Shown here piece by piece: positions 1 to 6,982 of a stretch of 8,424 nucleotides of DNA (position 1 is its first letter; each line of letters opens with the position of its first letter). The notes beneath the pieces were generated by a model. The model was given only the letters and a program-made list of their open reading frames with translations, was not told the DNA's origin and made no database searches. The stretch is from Deltaproteobacteria bacterium (GTDB lineage Bacteria; Desulfobacterota; Desulfuromonadia; Desulfuromonadales; BM103). The stretch is taken from positions 1 through 8,424 of the forward strand of contig JAFDBW010000095.1 in NCBI GenBank assembly GCA_019313105.1. The letters run 5' to 3'. The translations under genes and the position numbers were made by a program.

Positions 1-1261
1 CATCACCAACGAGATCAAGAACAAGATCCTGGACAATGCAAAAGATGTCGACCTGGCAATCGTCGAAGTCGGTGGCACGGTCGGCGACATCGAATCCCTG
101 CCTTTTCTCGAAGCCATACGCCAGTTTCGTACCGATCTCGGCCCTGAAAATGTCATCTATCTGCATCTGACCCTGGTGCCATACATTCCGACGGCAGGTG
201 AATTGAAAACCAAGCCGACCCAGCACAGCGTCAAGGAGTTGCGTGAAATCTGTATCGAGCCGGCAATCCTGCTCTGCTGTTGTGAGCGAGAATTACCATG
301 CGACATGAAGAGCAAGATCGCCCTGTTCTGTAATGTTCCCGAAGAAGCGGTTATTACGGCCCGTGATGTTGAAACAATCTACGAAGTGCCGCTGGCTTTC
401 CACGAACAGGGCCTCGATGAGCGGATCGTCGACTATCTGAACATCTGGACCAAGAGCCCGGATCTGAGCGCCTGGGAGAGGATTGTCAAGCGGGTCAAGG
501 AACCGGCCGGAGAGACGACGATTGCGATCGTCGGGAAATATGTCGAACTGACCGAAAGTTACAAGTCGCTCTCGGAGGCCTTGACGCATGGCGGGATCGG
601 TAATGATTGCCGGGTCCAGTTAAAATATGTTGATTCCGAAGCACTGGAACGCCATGGAATCGGCACCACGTTCAATGACGTCGACGGCATCCTGGTCCCG
701 GGGGGGTTCGGTGAACGGGGCAGCGAAGGGAAGATCGCCGCAATCCGCTTCGCCCGTGAGAATAAAATCCCCTTCTTCGGTATCTGTCTTGGTATGCAGA
801 TGGCGGTTGTCGAGTTCTCCAGATCGGTCTGTGCGATCGAGGAGGCTTATTCCAGTGAGTTCAAGGAAGACGCCAAGAACCCCGTGATTCACATAATGGA
901 AAAACAGAAGTCGGTAAAGGGCAAGGGCGGAACAATGCGCCTGGGAGCCTATCCCTGTTCGCTCAAGGACAAGACCCTGGCCCGTCGGATTTACGGCCAG
1001 AAAGACATTGGCGAACGGCATCGCCACCGCTTCGAGTTCAATAATGCTTATCGGGAGAAGTTGGAGAAATGCGGACTGATCCTGTCCGGAGTTTATCCGG
1101 AGGAGAATCTAGTGGAAATTGTCGAGATTGACGATCACCCGTGGTTCCTGGGTTGTCAATTCCATCCTGAGTTCAAATCCCGGCCAATGTCGCCACACCC
1201 GCTTTTTGAATCTTTCGTCGGCGCCTGTTTCAAGGCCCGTCGGGAGCAGGATGACTCATGA
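1..1261 (+). CDS. pyrG: CTP synthase, 5'-truncated by the window edge
   Basis: PyrG makes CTP from UTP, ATP and glutamine-derived ammonia in the cytoplasm. The reading frame is already open at base 2 (ITNEIKNKIL...), so the gene starts upstream; about 420 residues are visible of a usual 535-545, leaving roughly the first 117 outside. The visible part has the end of the synthetase domain, with VEVGGTVGDIESLPFLEAIR and the nucleotide-binding stretch GELKTKPTQHSVKEL. The C-terminal class I glutamine amidotransferase domain follows: PGGFGERG, the nucleophile Cys in GICLGMQ (codon 785-787), GGTMRLGA, RHRHRFE, and the His/Glu pair in CQFHPEF (codons 1163 and 1169). All glutaminase catalytic residues are present. 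The GTG at 176 is an internal valine, not a start. The stop overlaps kdsA by four bases. An Arg-to-Cys patch near 275-301 is unusual (see findings). The assignment is secure. Confidence 0.98.
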   Translation, partial: ITNEIKNKILDNAKDVDLAIVEVGGTVGDIESLPFLEAIRQFRTDLGPENVIYLHLTLVPYIPTAGELKTKPTQHSVKELREICIEPAILLCCCERELPCDMKSKIALFCNVPEEAVITARDVETIYEVPLAFHEQGLDERIVDYLNIWTKSPDLSAWERIVKRVKEPAGETTIAIVGKYVELTESYKSLSEALTHGGIGNDCRVQLKYVDSEALERHGIGTTFNDVDGILVPGGFGERGSEGKIAAIRFARENKIPFFGICLGMQMAVVEFSRSVCAIEEAYSSEFKEDAKNPVIHIMEKQKSVKGKGGTMRLGAYPCSLKDKTLARRIYGQKDIGERHRHRFEFNNAYREKLEKCGLILSGVYPEENLVEIVEIDDHPWFLGCQFHPEFKSRPMSPHPLFESFVGACFKARREQDDS

Positions 1262-2076
1262 TGAGAAGCCTCGCTCTCGGTTCGTTCTCAATCGGTGGTG
1301 ATAATCCTTTGGTCCTGATCGCAGGACCATGTGTTCTGGAAAACCAGGCGCACGCCCTGTCTCTCGCCGAGGCCTTACAGGATATCGCCCTACGGGTCGG
1401 TGTTGGTTTAGTTTTTAAAGCCTCCTATGATAAGGCCAACCGCACTTCGGTGACATCTTATCGCGGTCCGGGCCTCGATAAGGGATTACAGATCCTGCAA
1501 ATCGTCAAGGAGAAAACCGGCCTGCCGATACTGTCTGACATCCACGACGTCTCCCAGGTTAAACCTGCAGCGGCAGTTCTTGACATCCTTCAGATCCCGG
1601 CATTCCTCTCGCGACAGACCGACCTGCTGGTCGCTGCAGGTGAATCGGGCAAGGTCGTCAATATCAAGAAAGGTCAATTCCAGGCTCCCTGGGACATTGA
1701 GAATGCCATTGGCAAGGTCCTTTCGACGGGGAATGATCAGATTCTGCTGACCGAACGCGGGTCAAGTTTCGGCTACAATAACCTGGTGAGTGATATGCGC
1801 TCGCTGGTCATTATGCGACAGACCGGCTACCCGGTTGTTTTTGACGCCACGCATTCGGTGCAGTTGCCGGGTGGTGCCGGCTCTGCCTCGTCAGGGCAGC
1901 GTGAATTTGTCGCACCCCTGTCCCGCGCGGCTGTAGCGACTGGTGTCGATGCCCTGTTTTGGGAGGTCCACGAAAATCCCGCAAAGGCTCTCTGTGATGG
2001 GCCGAACAGCCTGCAACTCGATTCAGTCGAAGGACTTCTCAGGCAGATGCTTGCTCTTGATAAAATCGTCAGGTGA
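1258..2076 (+). CDS. kdsA: 3-deoxy-D-manno-octulosonate 8-phosphate synthase
   Basis: KdsA condenses phosphoenolpyruvate with arabinose 5-phosphate to give Kdo-8-phosphate, the committed step of Kdo synthesis. The 272-residue product has the family length and motifs in order: IAGPCVLE (21-28), FKASYDKANRTS (53-64), GLPILSDIHD (88-97), LQIPAFLSRQTDLL (111-124), NIKKGQFQAPWD (135-146), ERGSSFGYNNLVSDMRSL (166-183), FDATHSVQLPGG (195-206) and CDGPNS (246-251). Cys25, His199, Glu236 and Asp247 sit where metal-dependent (Aquifex-like) enzymes have their metal ligands; the metal-independent E. coli form has Asn in place of that Cys. Two adjacent ATGs are possible starts, 1258 and 1261. An AGGA at 1248-1251 is placed 6 or 9 bases before them, and the first gives a four-base ATGA overlap with pyrG, implying translational coupling. 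The stop overlaps the GTG proposed for kdsD. Confidence 0.98.
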   Translation: MMRSLALGSFSIGGDNPLVLIAGPCVLENQAHALSLAEALQDIALRVGVGLVFKASYDKANRTSVTSYRGPGLDKGLQILQIVKEKTGLPILSDIHDVSQVKPAAAVLDILQIPAFLSRQTDLLVAAGESGKVVNIKKGQFQAPWDIENAIGKVLSTGNDQILLTERGSSFGYNNLVSDMRSLVIMRQTGYPVVFDATHSVQLPGGAGSASSGQREFVAPLSRAAVATGVDALFWEVHENPAKALCDGPNSLQLDSVEGLLRQMLALDKIVR

Positions 2077-3059
2077 ACATGAACAATTACAACGAAATCC
2101 TGGAATCCGCCAGTAAAGTGATCAGAATCGAGGCCGAAGCTATTGAAACCCTGGCGAAACGCCTCGACGAAAACTTTGCCAAGGCTGTCCTGATGATCCT
2201 GGATTGCCCCGGCCGGGTGGTTGTCACCGGAATGGGCAAGTCCGGCCTGATCTGCCAGAAAATGGCAGCGACCATGGCTTCAACCGGGACTCCTGCCATA
2301 TTCCTGCATCCGGCTGAAGGGGTCCATGGCGACCTTGGCATGCTGATGAAGGGCGATCTCGTGATCGCCGTTTCCAACTCGGGTGAAACGGAGGAGATCG
2401 CGCGCATTCTGCCGATTATCAAGCGCATGGGGCTGCCTCTCATCGCTATGGCCAGCAGCCCCGGCAGCACCCTTGGCCGGGCCGGGGACGTTTTTCTGGA
2501 TATTTCGATTAAAGAAGAGGCTTGTCCGTTACAGCTGGCTCCGACGGCGAGTACCACGGTCACTCTTGCAATGGGCGACGCCCTTGCCGTTGCGCTACTC
2601 CTGCAGAGAGGTTTTCGTGAAGAGGATTTCGCCCTCTATCATCCCGGTGGCGCCCTCGGCAAACGCCTCTTGCTGAGGGTTGAAGATCTGATGCATGTTG
2701 GGGTTGATATTCCGACGGTCAACCTGAACACGCCGCTCAAGGATGCCCTCTACGAAATTTCCAGCAAGAAGTTGGGCATTACCGGGGTAGTCGATGAACG
2801 GGGCGGGCTGGTCGGCGTGTTTACCGACGGTGATTTGCGGCGTACGATCGAACAGGGCATCGAGGTGCTGAACAAACCAATTTGTGAGATCATGGGTGGC
2901 AAGCCAAAACGGATTTTGCGGACCAATCTGGCAGCGAAAGCGTTGCAGCGTATGGAAGAGCATAAAATTACTTCGCTGTTTGTTTTCGAAACTGAAGAGG
3001 AACAGGTCCCGGTCGGGATCATCCATCTGCATGATTTACTCAAGGCCGGGGTGATCTGA
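2073..3059 (+). CDS. kdsD: Arabinose-5-phosphate isomerase (SIS + two CBS domains)
   Basis: This enzyme interconverts ribulose 5-phosphate and arabinose 5-phosphate, the sugar substrate of KdsA. The 328-residue product has the standard layout: a SIS sugar-isomerase domain at about 35-180 and paired CBS domains at about 205-328. Key motifs are GMGKSG (53-58), HPAEGVHGDLGM (79-90), SNSGET (101-106) and YHPGGALGKRLL (189-200). Lys56, Glu108, Glu149 and His190 align with the residues implicated in catalysis in E. coli KdsD (Lys59, Glu111, Glu152, His193). The start is ambiguous. GTG at 2073 gives a four-base overlap with kdsA; ATG at 2079 is two codons later and has CAGG ending at 2073 as a modest ribosome site. 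The genes kdsA and kdsC on either side argue for KdsD rather than the paralogue GutQ or capsule KpsF. Confidence 0.96.
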   Translation: MNMNNYNEILESASKVIRIEAEAIETLAKRLDENFAKAVLMILDCPGRVVVTGMGKSGLICQKMAATMASTGTPAIFLHPAEGVHGDLGMLMKGDLVIAVSNSGETEEIARILPIIKRMGLPLIAMASSPGSTLGRAGDVFLDISIKEEACPLQLAPTASTTVTLAMGDALAVALLLQRGFREEDFALYHPGGALGKRLLLRVEDLMHVGVDIPTVNLNTPLKDALYEISSKKLGITGVVDERGGLVGVFTDGDLRRTIEQGIEVLNKPICEIMGGKPKRILRTNLAAKALQRMEEHKITSLFVFETEEEQVPVGIIHLHDLLKAGVI

Positions 3060-3577
3060 TGGCTGTTGACCTGAACAGGATCAAGCTGCTTTTGCTGGAT
3101 GTTGATGGCGTTATGACCGACGGCCGGATTATTTATCTTAATGACGGTGGTGAGGCCAAGGCGTTTGATGTTAAGGACGGCCACGGGTTAAAACTGGTCC
3201 AGCGTGCAGGTATCAAGGTCGGCATCATCACTGGCCGCCAGTCAGACATTGTCGCGCGTCGGGCCGCAGAGTTGGGAATTGAACTGGTCTACCAGGGTGC
3301 CAAGGACAAGATGCAGCCGTTCATGGAAATTCTCGAAAAACTTGGCCTGAATGCCTCTGAGGTTGCTTATGTGGGCGATGATTTGGTTGACCTGCCGGTT
3401 ATGCGGCTGGTCGGGTTTTCCGCAACCGTGGCCGATGCATCTGATGATATCAAGCCTTATGTCGACCTCGTCACAGGCAGGCCCGGTGGGCGTGGCGCGG
3501 TAAGGGAAGTCTGTGATCTCCTGCTCAAGCAATCCAGTCTCTGGACGTCGGTTACAAGCCGTTATTTCGAAGATTAA
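3059..3577 (+). CDS. kdsC: 3-deoxy-D-manno-octulosonate 8-phosphate phosphatase (HAD, capless C0)
   Basis: KdsC hydrolyses Kdo-8-phosphate to free Kdo and phosphate. At 172 residues it is a compact HAD-superfamily phosphatase without a large cap, normal for the family, which forms tetramers. HAD motif I is LLLDVDGVMTDG, with nucleophile Asp14 and acid/base Asp16. Motif II is IITGR, with Thr58. Motif III is the Lys region GAKDK (80-84). Motif IV is YVGDDLVDLP, with Asp107 and Asp108. The C-terminal RPGGRGAVREVCDLLL (141-156) is the KdsC tail that reaches the neighbouring active site. The ATG overlaps the last base of the kdsD stop. The sequence GGGGTGATC at 3048-3056, inside the end of kdsD, pairs well with the 16S rRNA 3' end. 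It is the last gene of the Kdo cluster before a 79-base gap. Confidence 0.97.
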   Translation: MAVDLNRIKLLLLDVDGVMTDGRIIYLNDGGEAKAFDVKDGHGLKLVQRAGIKVGIITGRQSDIVARRAAELGIELVYQGAKDKMQPFMEILEKLGLNASEVAYVGDDLVDLPVMRLVGFSATVADASDDIKPYVDLVTGRPGGRGAVREVCDLLLKQSSLWTSVTSRYFED

Positions 3578-3611
3578 TACTCATACAATTCTCATGCCAA
3601 CTTACCATATT

Positions 3612-3625
3612 GAGCTTTACAGCTC
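3612..3625 (+). repeat. Small inverted repeat overlapping the lptC promoter
   Basis: GAGCT (3612-3616) and AGCTC (3621-3625) form a perfect five-base inverted repeat around a TTAC loop. It overlaps the proposed -35 element TTTACA at 3616-3621. No run of T follows, so it is not a normal intrinsic terminator for kdsC. It could be a weak operator or chance. Confidence 0.3.
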
Positions 3626-3645
3626 TCGCTCCCGGGTGCTATAGT
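3616..3645 (+). promoter_or_regulatory. Candidate sigma-70 promoter for lptC-lptA-lptB
   Basis: TTTACA at 3616-3621 differs from the -35 consensus at one base, and TATAGT at 3640-3645 differs from the -10 consensus at one base; the spacer is 18 bases. It lies in the 79-base gap between kdsC and lptC, exactly where a separate Lpt transcript would begin. The predicted start (about 3652) leaves only about five bases before the lptC ATG at 3657. Confidence 0.55.
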
Positions 3646-3656
3646 GACCCGCATCA

Positions 3657-4217
3657 ATGAGCTACTTCAGACCTCGCAATTTTCTCCTTGTCCTGGCCCT
3701 GATCCTGGCTGTAATCCTGCTCGCAGTGATTGCAATGAGGTATCGCCCGGAGAACAATCTGCGGACGATTGTCAAGGCTTTGCCGGAGGGTATTGATGTA
3801 TCGTTACAGGATATTGACTATACTCATATCGAAGAGGGCCGGGCCCGCTGGCGACTCGTGGCCACGCAGGTGGAACGCCAGGCCAAATCGAGCATCCTGG
3901 TTGTCAACAGTCCCCAGATGACTTTTTATGACGAGCAGGGAGAAGTCAAGGGTTCTCTACAGGCTGTCACCGGTGAGGTTAGCGAGGACTACCGGAAGGT
4001 TCAGTTGAACGATGAGGTGGTTCTGAAAAACACGTCGGGATACACCCTGTACACTGACCGGCTCACATATGATCACGATACGCAGACTGCCACCACAGAC
4101 GCCCTGGTACGACTCGAATCGAAAGGTCTGCATCTGCAAGGGCGGGGCTTGGTTTTTCACATGCAGACAAAGCAGCTTCAGCTGAAGGAACAGGTTGAAG
4201 GTGTTTTTGAGCCCTGA
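3657..4217 (+). CDS. lptC: LPS export system protein LptC
   Basis: LptC is a bitopic inner-membrane protein that takes lipopolysaccharide from LptB2FG and passes it to periplasmic LptA. The 186-residue product has the expected form: a short cytoplasmic N-terminus (MSYFRPRN), one hydrophobic helix at about 9-27 (FLLVLALILAVILLAVIAM), then a periplasmic region of beta-jellyroll type. Recognisable features are VNSPQMTFYDEQGEVKG (83-99), TSGYTLYTDRLTYDHDTQTA (126-145) and a C-terminal GLHLQGRGLVFHM (157-169). Individual LptC sequences diverge strongly, so the call rests on length, topology, the repeat-like strand pattern and position before lptA-lptB. ATG 3657 is the only reasonable start, since an in-frame TGA lies at 3645-3647 and a later start would remove the membrane helix. 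It has no visible Shine-Dalgarno sequence. A 20-base gap separates it from lptA. Confidence 0.93.
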   Translation: MSYFRPRNFLLVLALILAVILLAVIAMRYRPENNLRTIVKALPEGIDVSLQDIDYTHIEEGRARWRLVATQVERQAKSSILVVNSPQMTFYDEQGEVKGSLQAVTGEVSEDYRKVQLNDEVVLKNTSGYTLYTDRLTYDHDTQTATTDALVRLESKGLHLQGRGLVFHMQTKQLQLKEQVEGVFEP

Positions 4218-4237
4218 ATAACGGCAAGGATATCTTC

Positions 4238-4732
4238 ATGACGAAATTGATTTTGAGCCTCGTTCTCACTGCCGTGTTTTTCCTGCCCGTCTCGATTTCT
4301 GCTGCGCCTGTCGATTCGACGCAGAGACGCGGCCCGATTCATGTGACCTCGGATCGCCTTGAAGCCGATGATCAGGCACAAACTGTAATTTTCTCCGGAA
4401 ATGCCGTTGCGACCCAGGATGATGTGACGATTCACGGGGATCGCCTAACCATTAAGTATGTCGGAGAAGAGCGCGAGATCGTGCAGCTGATTGCCGATGG
4501 CCATGTCCGAATCGTGCAACAGGGAAAACTCGCCACAGGGGAGAAGGCGGTTTATTACAAGGGTGAAGAGCGTGTTGTCATGACCGGATCGCCAAAAGTC
4601 ACGGAAGGTGAGAATTTTGTCGAGGGACAGGAGATTACGCTCTACCTGAACGAAAAGCGCAGCGTCGTTTCTGGCGGTGCCGGAGGTAGAGTGAATGCTG
4701 TTTTTACTCCCAAGTCGGAGGGAAACAAGTGA
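4238..4732 (+). CDS. lptA: Periplasmic LPS-bridge protein LptA
   Basis: LptA forms the periplasmic beta-jellyroll bridge along which lipopolysaccharide moves to the outer membrane. The product is 164 residues. It opens with a Sec signal peptide (basic MTK, hydrophobic core LILSLVLTAVFFLPV) likely cut after Ala22 or Ala23. The OstA/LptA domain then shows its usual beginning, PIHVTSDRLEADDQAQTVIF (33-52), followed by GNAVATQDDVTIHGDRL (54-70) and TGEKAVYYKGEERVVMTG (100-117). AAGGA at 4226-4230 is a good ribosome site for the ATG. It lies 20 bases after lptC and overlaps lptB by four bases, consistent with coordinated production of the Lpt complex. Confidence is high from both sequence and context. 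Confidence 0.96.
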   Translation: MTKLILSLVLTAVFFLPVSISAAPVDSTQRRGPIHVTSDRLEADDQAQTVIFSGNAVATQDDVTIHGDRLTIKYVGEEREIVQLIADGHVRIVQQGKLATGEKAVYYKGEERVVMTGSPKVTEGENFVEGQEITLYLNEKRSVVSGGAGGRVNAVFTPKSEGNK

Positions 4733-5454
4733 ACCACACCCTGAGTGCTAGGAACCTGTCCAAGACCTACAAGCAACGGCATGTGGTTTCCGGGGTTGAC
4801 TTCGAGCTCCATTCCGGTGAGGTCGTCGGACTGCTTGGTCCAAACGGTGCCGGGAAAACCACGTCGTTCTATATGGTCGTAGGGTTGGTCAAGCCTGATC
4901 AGGGCAATGTGTGCCTGGATAAAGACGACCTGACCAGCATGCCGATGTATCAACGCGCCAGAATGGGGATCTCGTACCTGCCACAGGAAGCATCGGTATT
5001 CAGAAAGTTGACCGTTGAGCAGAACCTGCTGGCGATTCTCGAAACAGTGGAGAGATCGAAAGCGGTTCAGCAGCAGCGCAAAGATCAGTTGCTGGAAGAT
5101 TTTCGTTTGACGCATGTCGCAAAATCTTTTGGCTACGCTTTGTCTGGCGGTGAAAGACGTCGGATTGAGATTGCCAGGGCGCTGGTTCTCGCCCCCAAAT
5201 TCATACTTCTCGATGAACCATTTGCCGGAATAGATCCGATTGCGGTCCTGGATATTCAGGAGATTATCGGCAATCTGAAAGAGCGCCGGATCGGTGTCCT
5301 GATATCCGATCATAATGTTCGCGAAACTTTGGGCGTATGTGACAGGGCCTATATCCTCAATCAAGGCTGTATCCTCGAGCATGGTGCCCCTGATCTAATA
5401 GCTGAAAGCCCGAAAGCAAGGGCCATCTACCTTGGAGAGAAATTTCGTCTTTAG
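4729..5454 (+). CDS. lptB: LPS export ABC transporter ATP-binding protein LptB
   Basis: LptB is the cytoplasmic ATPase that, as a dimer with LptF and LptG, powers extraction of lipopolysaccharide from the inner membrane. The 241-residue product carries a complete ABC ATPase: Walker A GPNGAGKTT (37-45), Q-loop Gln86 in YLPQEASVFRKLT, signature LSGGERRR (138-145), Walker B FILLDEPFAGIDP (158-170) with Glu163, and switch His195 in ISDHNV. The Q-loop context and LDEPFAGIDPIAV are LptB hallmarks that separate it from amino-acid transporter ATPases. The start is GTG at 4729, overlapping the lptA stop, with GGAGGG at 4717-4722 giving a strong ribosome site six bases upstream. The membrane partners lptF and lptG are not in this window. 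It is probably the last gene of the Lpt unit before the rpoN promoter gap. Confidence 0.98.
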   Translation: MNHTLSARNLSKTYKQRHVVSGVDFELHSGEVVGLLGPNGAGKTTSFYMVVGLVKPDQGNVCLDKDDLTSMPMYQRARMGISYLPQEASVFRKLTVEQNLLAILETVERSKAVQQQRKDQLLEDFRLTHVAKSFGYALSGGERRRIEIARALVLAPKFILLDEPFAGIDPIAVLDIQEIIGNLKERRIGVLISDHNVRETLGVCDRAYILNQGCILEHGAPDLIAESPKARAIYLGEKFRL

Positions 5455-5468
5455 TCCGCGCTTTACAA

Positions 5469-5481
5469 CGGCCATTGGCCG
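5469..5481 (+). repeat. Short hairpin between lptB and rpoN
   Basis: CGGCC (5469-5473) and GGCCG (5477-5481) form a five-base GC-only stem with a three-base ATT loop, starting 14 bases after the lptB stop. No T run follows, so it is at most a weak or factor-assisted terminator, or a 3'-end structure on the lpt transcript. Confidence 0.35.
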
Positions 5482-5485
5482 GACC

Positions 5486-5516
5486 TTGACTTGCGCAGGC
5501 GTTTATTCGTTATGAT
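5486..5516 (+). promoter_or_regulatory. Candidate sigma-70 promoter for rpoN
   Basis: TTGACT at 5486-5491 and TATGAT at 5511-5516 each differ from consensus at one base; the spacer is 19 bases, longer than ideal. The normal start, about seven bases after the -10, would fall on the A of the rpoN ATG at 5523. That points to a leaderless transcript if the promoter is real. Confidence 0.45.
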
Positions 5517-5522
5517 GGTGAC

Positions 5523-6974
5523 ATGGCTTTAGAAATCAGACAACAACTCAAACTCAGTCAGCAGCTCGTCATGACACCGCAGCTGCAGCAGGCGATCAAG
5601 CTGCTGCAACTGTCGCGTATGGAGTTGATGGATGTCGTAAGAGAGGAGCTTGAGGAGAATCCTGTCCTCGAAGAGGGCCAGGAGACCCCTGAGGAAAAGG
5701 CCCAGTCGGAAGAGGAGCTGGCGGCAGAAAATACTGATGAGGCCGCACCCGAAGCCCTCAAGGAAATAGAAGGCGACGGCGATGGTATGGCCGATATCGA
5801 CTGGAAGACTTACCTCGAGAGCTACAGCCTGGGTGGAACCACGGCCGACAGCTATGAAGACGACGAAGACCGCCCCTCCTATGAGAATCTCCTGACCAAA
5901 AAACCTTCGCTGACCGACCACCTGATGTGGCAGTTGGGTCTTTCGCGGCTGGAAAACCGGGAGCGAGAGGTCGCCGCGGAAATCATTGGCAACGTTGATG
6001 ATGATGGTTACCTGCAGGTCTCGATAGAAGAATTGTCCGCTCAGATTGGTTGTGAACCTGAGCAGGCTGAAAAAGTCCTTACGGCAGTTCAGGATTTTGA
6101 CCCCCCCGGGGTCGCCAGCCGCAGCCTCCAGGAGTGTCTGCTCAAGCAGGTTGAGCAGCTGGGCATGACGGAAGATGCTGTCGGCATTATTCTACGTGAT
6201 CACATTAACGACCTGGAGAACCGTCGCTACCAGGTGATCGCTAGATGCCTCCAGATTCCGCTGGACGATGTCTTCAGCGCGGCCAAGTTCATCAGCAGCC
6301 TCGACCCCCGCCCCGGCAGCCAGTTCGGCCAAGAGGATGTGCATTACATTATTCCCGATATTTTCGTCTACAAGATCAGTGATGAATATATCGTGGTCTT
6401 GAACGATGAAGGTCTGCCCAATCTGAGGATCAACTCTTTTTACCGCAATGCCTTGTCCGGCGCTGAGCAGTTGGATGAAAAAGCCGGCGAATATATCCAG
6501 GAGAAACTGCGTGGTGCACTCTGGCTGATCAAGAGTATTCATCAGAGACAGAGAACAATCTACCGGGTCACCAAGAGCATCGTCAAGTTCCAGCGGGACT
6601 TCTTTGACCGGGGTGTTGAACATCTCAAGCCGCTGGTGCTGCGAGATGTTGCCGAGGACATCGAGATGCACGAGTCGACCGTTAGCCGTGTGACCACCAA
6701 TAAATATGTTCAGACTCCGCAGGGCCTTTTCGAGTTGAAATACTTCTTCAACAGCGGCATCAACACGACGGGTGGCGATTCGGTCGCCTCGGAAAGTGTC
6801 AAGAGCAAGATCAAGGAGATTATAACGGCCGAAGATGCGCGCAAGCCTTTCTCGGACCAGAAGATCGTTGAAATTCTCCGCGGCCAGGGAATCGACATTG
6901 CCCGACGCACCGTGACCAAGTATCGCGAGATGCTGGGAGTCGGATCTTCAACACAAAGGAAACGCTTGTTTTAA
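5523..6974 (+). CDS. rpoN: RNA polymerase sigma-54 factor
   Basis: RpoN directs RNA polymerase to -24/-12 promoters that need AAA+ activators. The 483-residue product has all three regions. Region I (1-50) is Gln/Leu-rich with LKLSQQLVMTPQLQQAIKLL and is the activator-responsive part. Region II (about 51-90) is acidic and low in complexity. The core-binding domain begins near DIDWKTYLESY (91-101). The DNA-binding part has a helix-turn-helix around LRDVAEDIEMHESTVSRVTT (373-392), NKYVQTPQGLFELKYFF (393-409), and the RpoN box ARRTVTKYRE (460-469) that reads the -24 element. The box has Thr where the usual sequence has Ala. ATG 5523 is the only sensible start, since a TGA lies in frame at 5487 with no start codon between, and region I begins directly at it. 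Only GGTGA just before the ATG resembles a ribosome site. Confidence 0.99.
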   Translation: MALEIRQQLKLSQQLVMTPQLQQAIKLLQLSRMELMDVVREELEENPVLEEGQETPEEKAQSEEELAAENTDEAAPEALKEIEGDGDGMADIDWKTYLESYSLGGTTADSYEDDEDRPSYENLLTKKPSLTDHLMWQLGLSRLENREREVAAEIIGNVDDDGYLQVSIEELSAQIGCEPEQAEKVLTAVQDFDPPGVASRSLQECLLKQVEQLGMTEDAVGIILRDHINDLENRRYQVIARCLQIPLDDVFSAAKFISSLDPRPGSQFGQEDVHYIIPDIFVYKISDEYIVVLNDEGLPNLRINSFYRNALSGAEQLDEKAGEYIQEKLRGALWLIKSIHQRQRTIYRVTKSIVKFQRDFFDRGVEHLKPLVLRDVAEDIEMHESTVSRVTTNKYVQTPQGLFELKYFFNSGINTTGGDSVASESVKSKIKEIITAEDARKPFSDQKIVEILRGQGIDIARRTVTKYREMLGVGSSTQRKRLF

Positions 6975-6982
6975 TCTTGCCA

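Noticed and set aside
176..178. GTG as a start codon for pyrG.
   Set aside because: The frame is open back to base 2 and encodes conserved CTP synthase sequence before this point, so the GTG is an internal valine.
3578..3656. Possible small gene or intrinsic terminator in the kdsC-lptC gap.
   Set aside because: No start with a ribosome site and a reasonable frame fits in 79 bases, and the only hairpin (5 bp) lacks a T run. The promoter explains the gap better.
4642..5382. A long minus-strand open frame of 246 codons antisense to lptB and the end of lptA.
   Set aside because: The plus strand encodes a complete, motif-perfect LptB here. The antisense translation has no recognisable domain, and such frames arise readily opposite genes with biased third positions.
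5558..5761. A Ser-rich minus-strand open frame opposite rpoN region I/II.
   Set aside because: Its serine-rich composition is the mirror of the Glu/Gln-rich codons of RpoN regions I and II, so it is a shadow.
6192..6671. A minus-strand open frame of 159 codons inside rpoN.
   Set aside because: It lies wholly opposite the conserved sigma-54 core and DNA-binding regions, resembles no known protein, and has no evident ribosome site.
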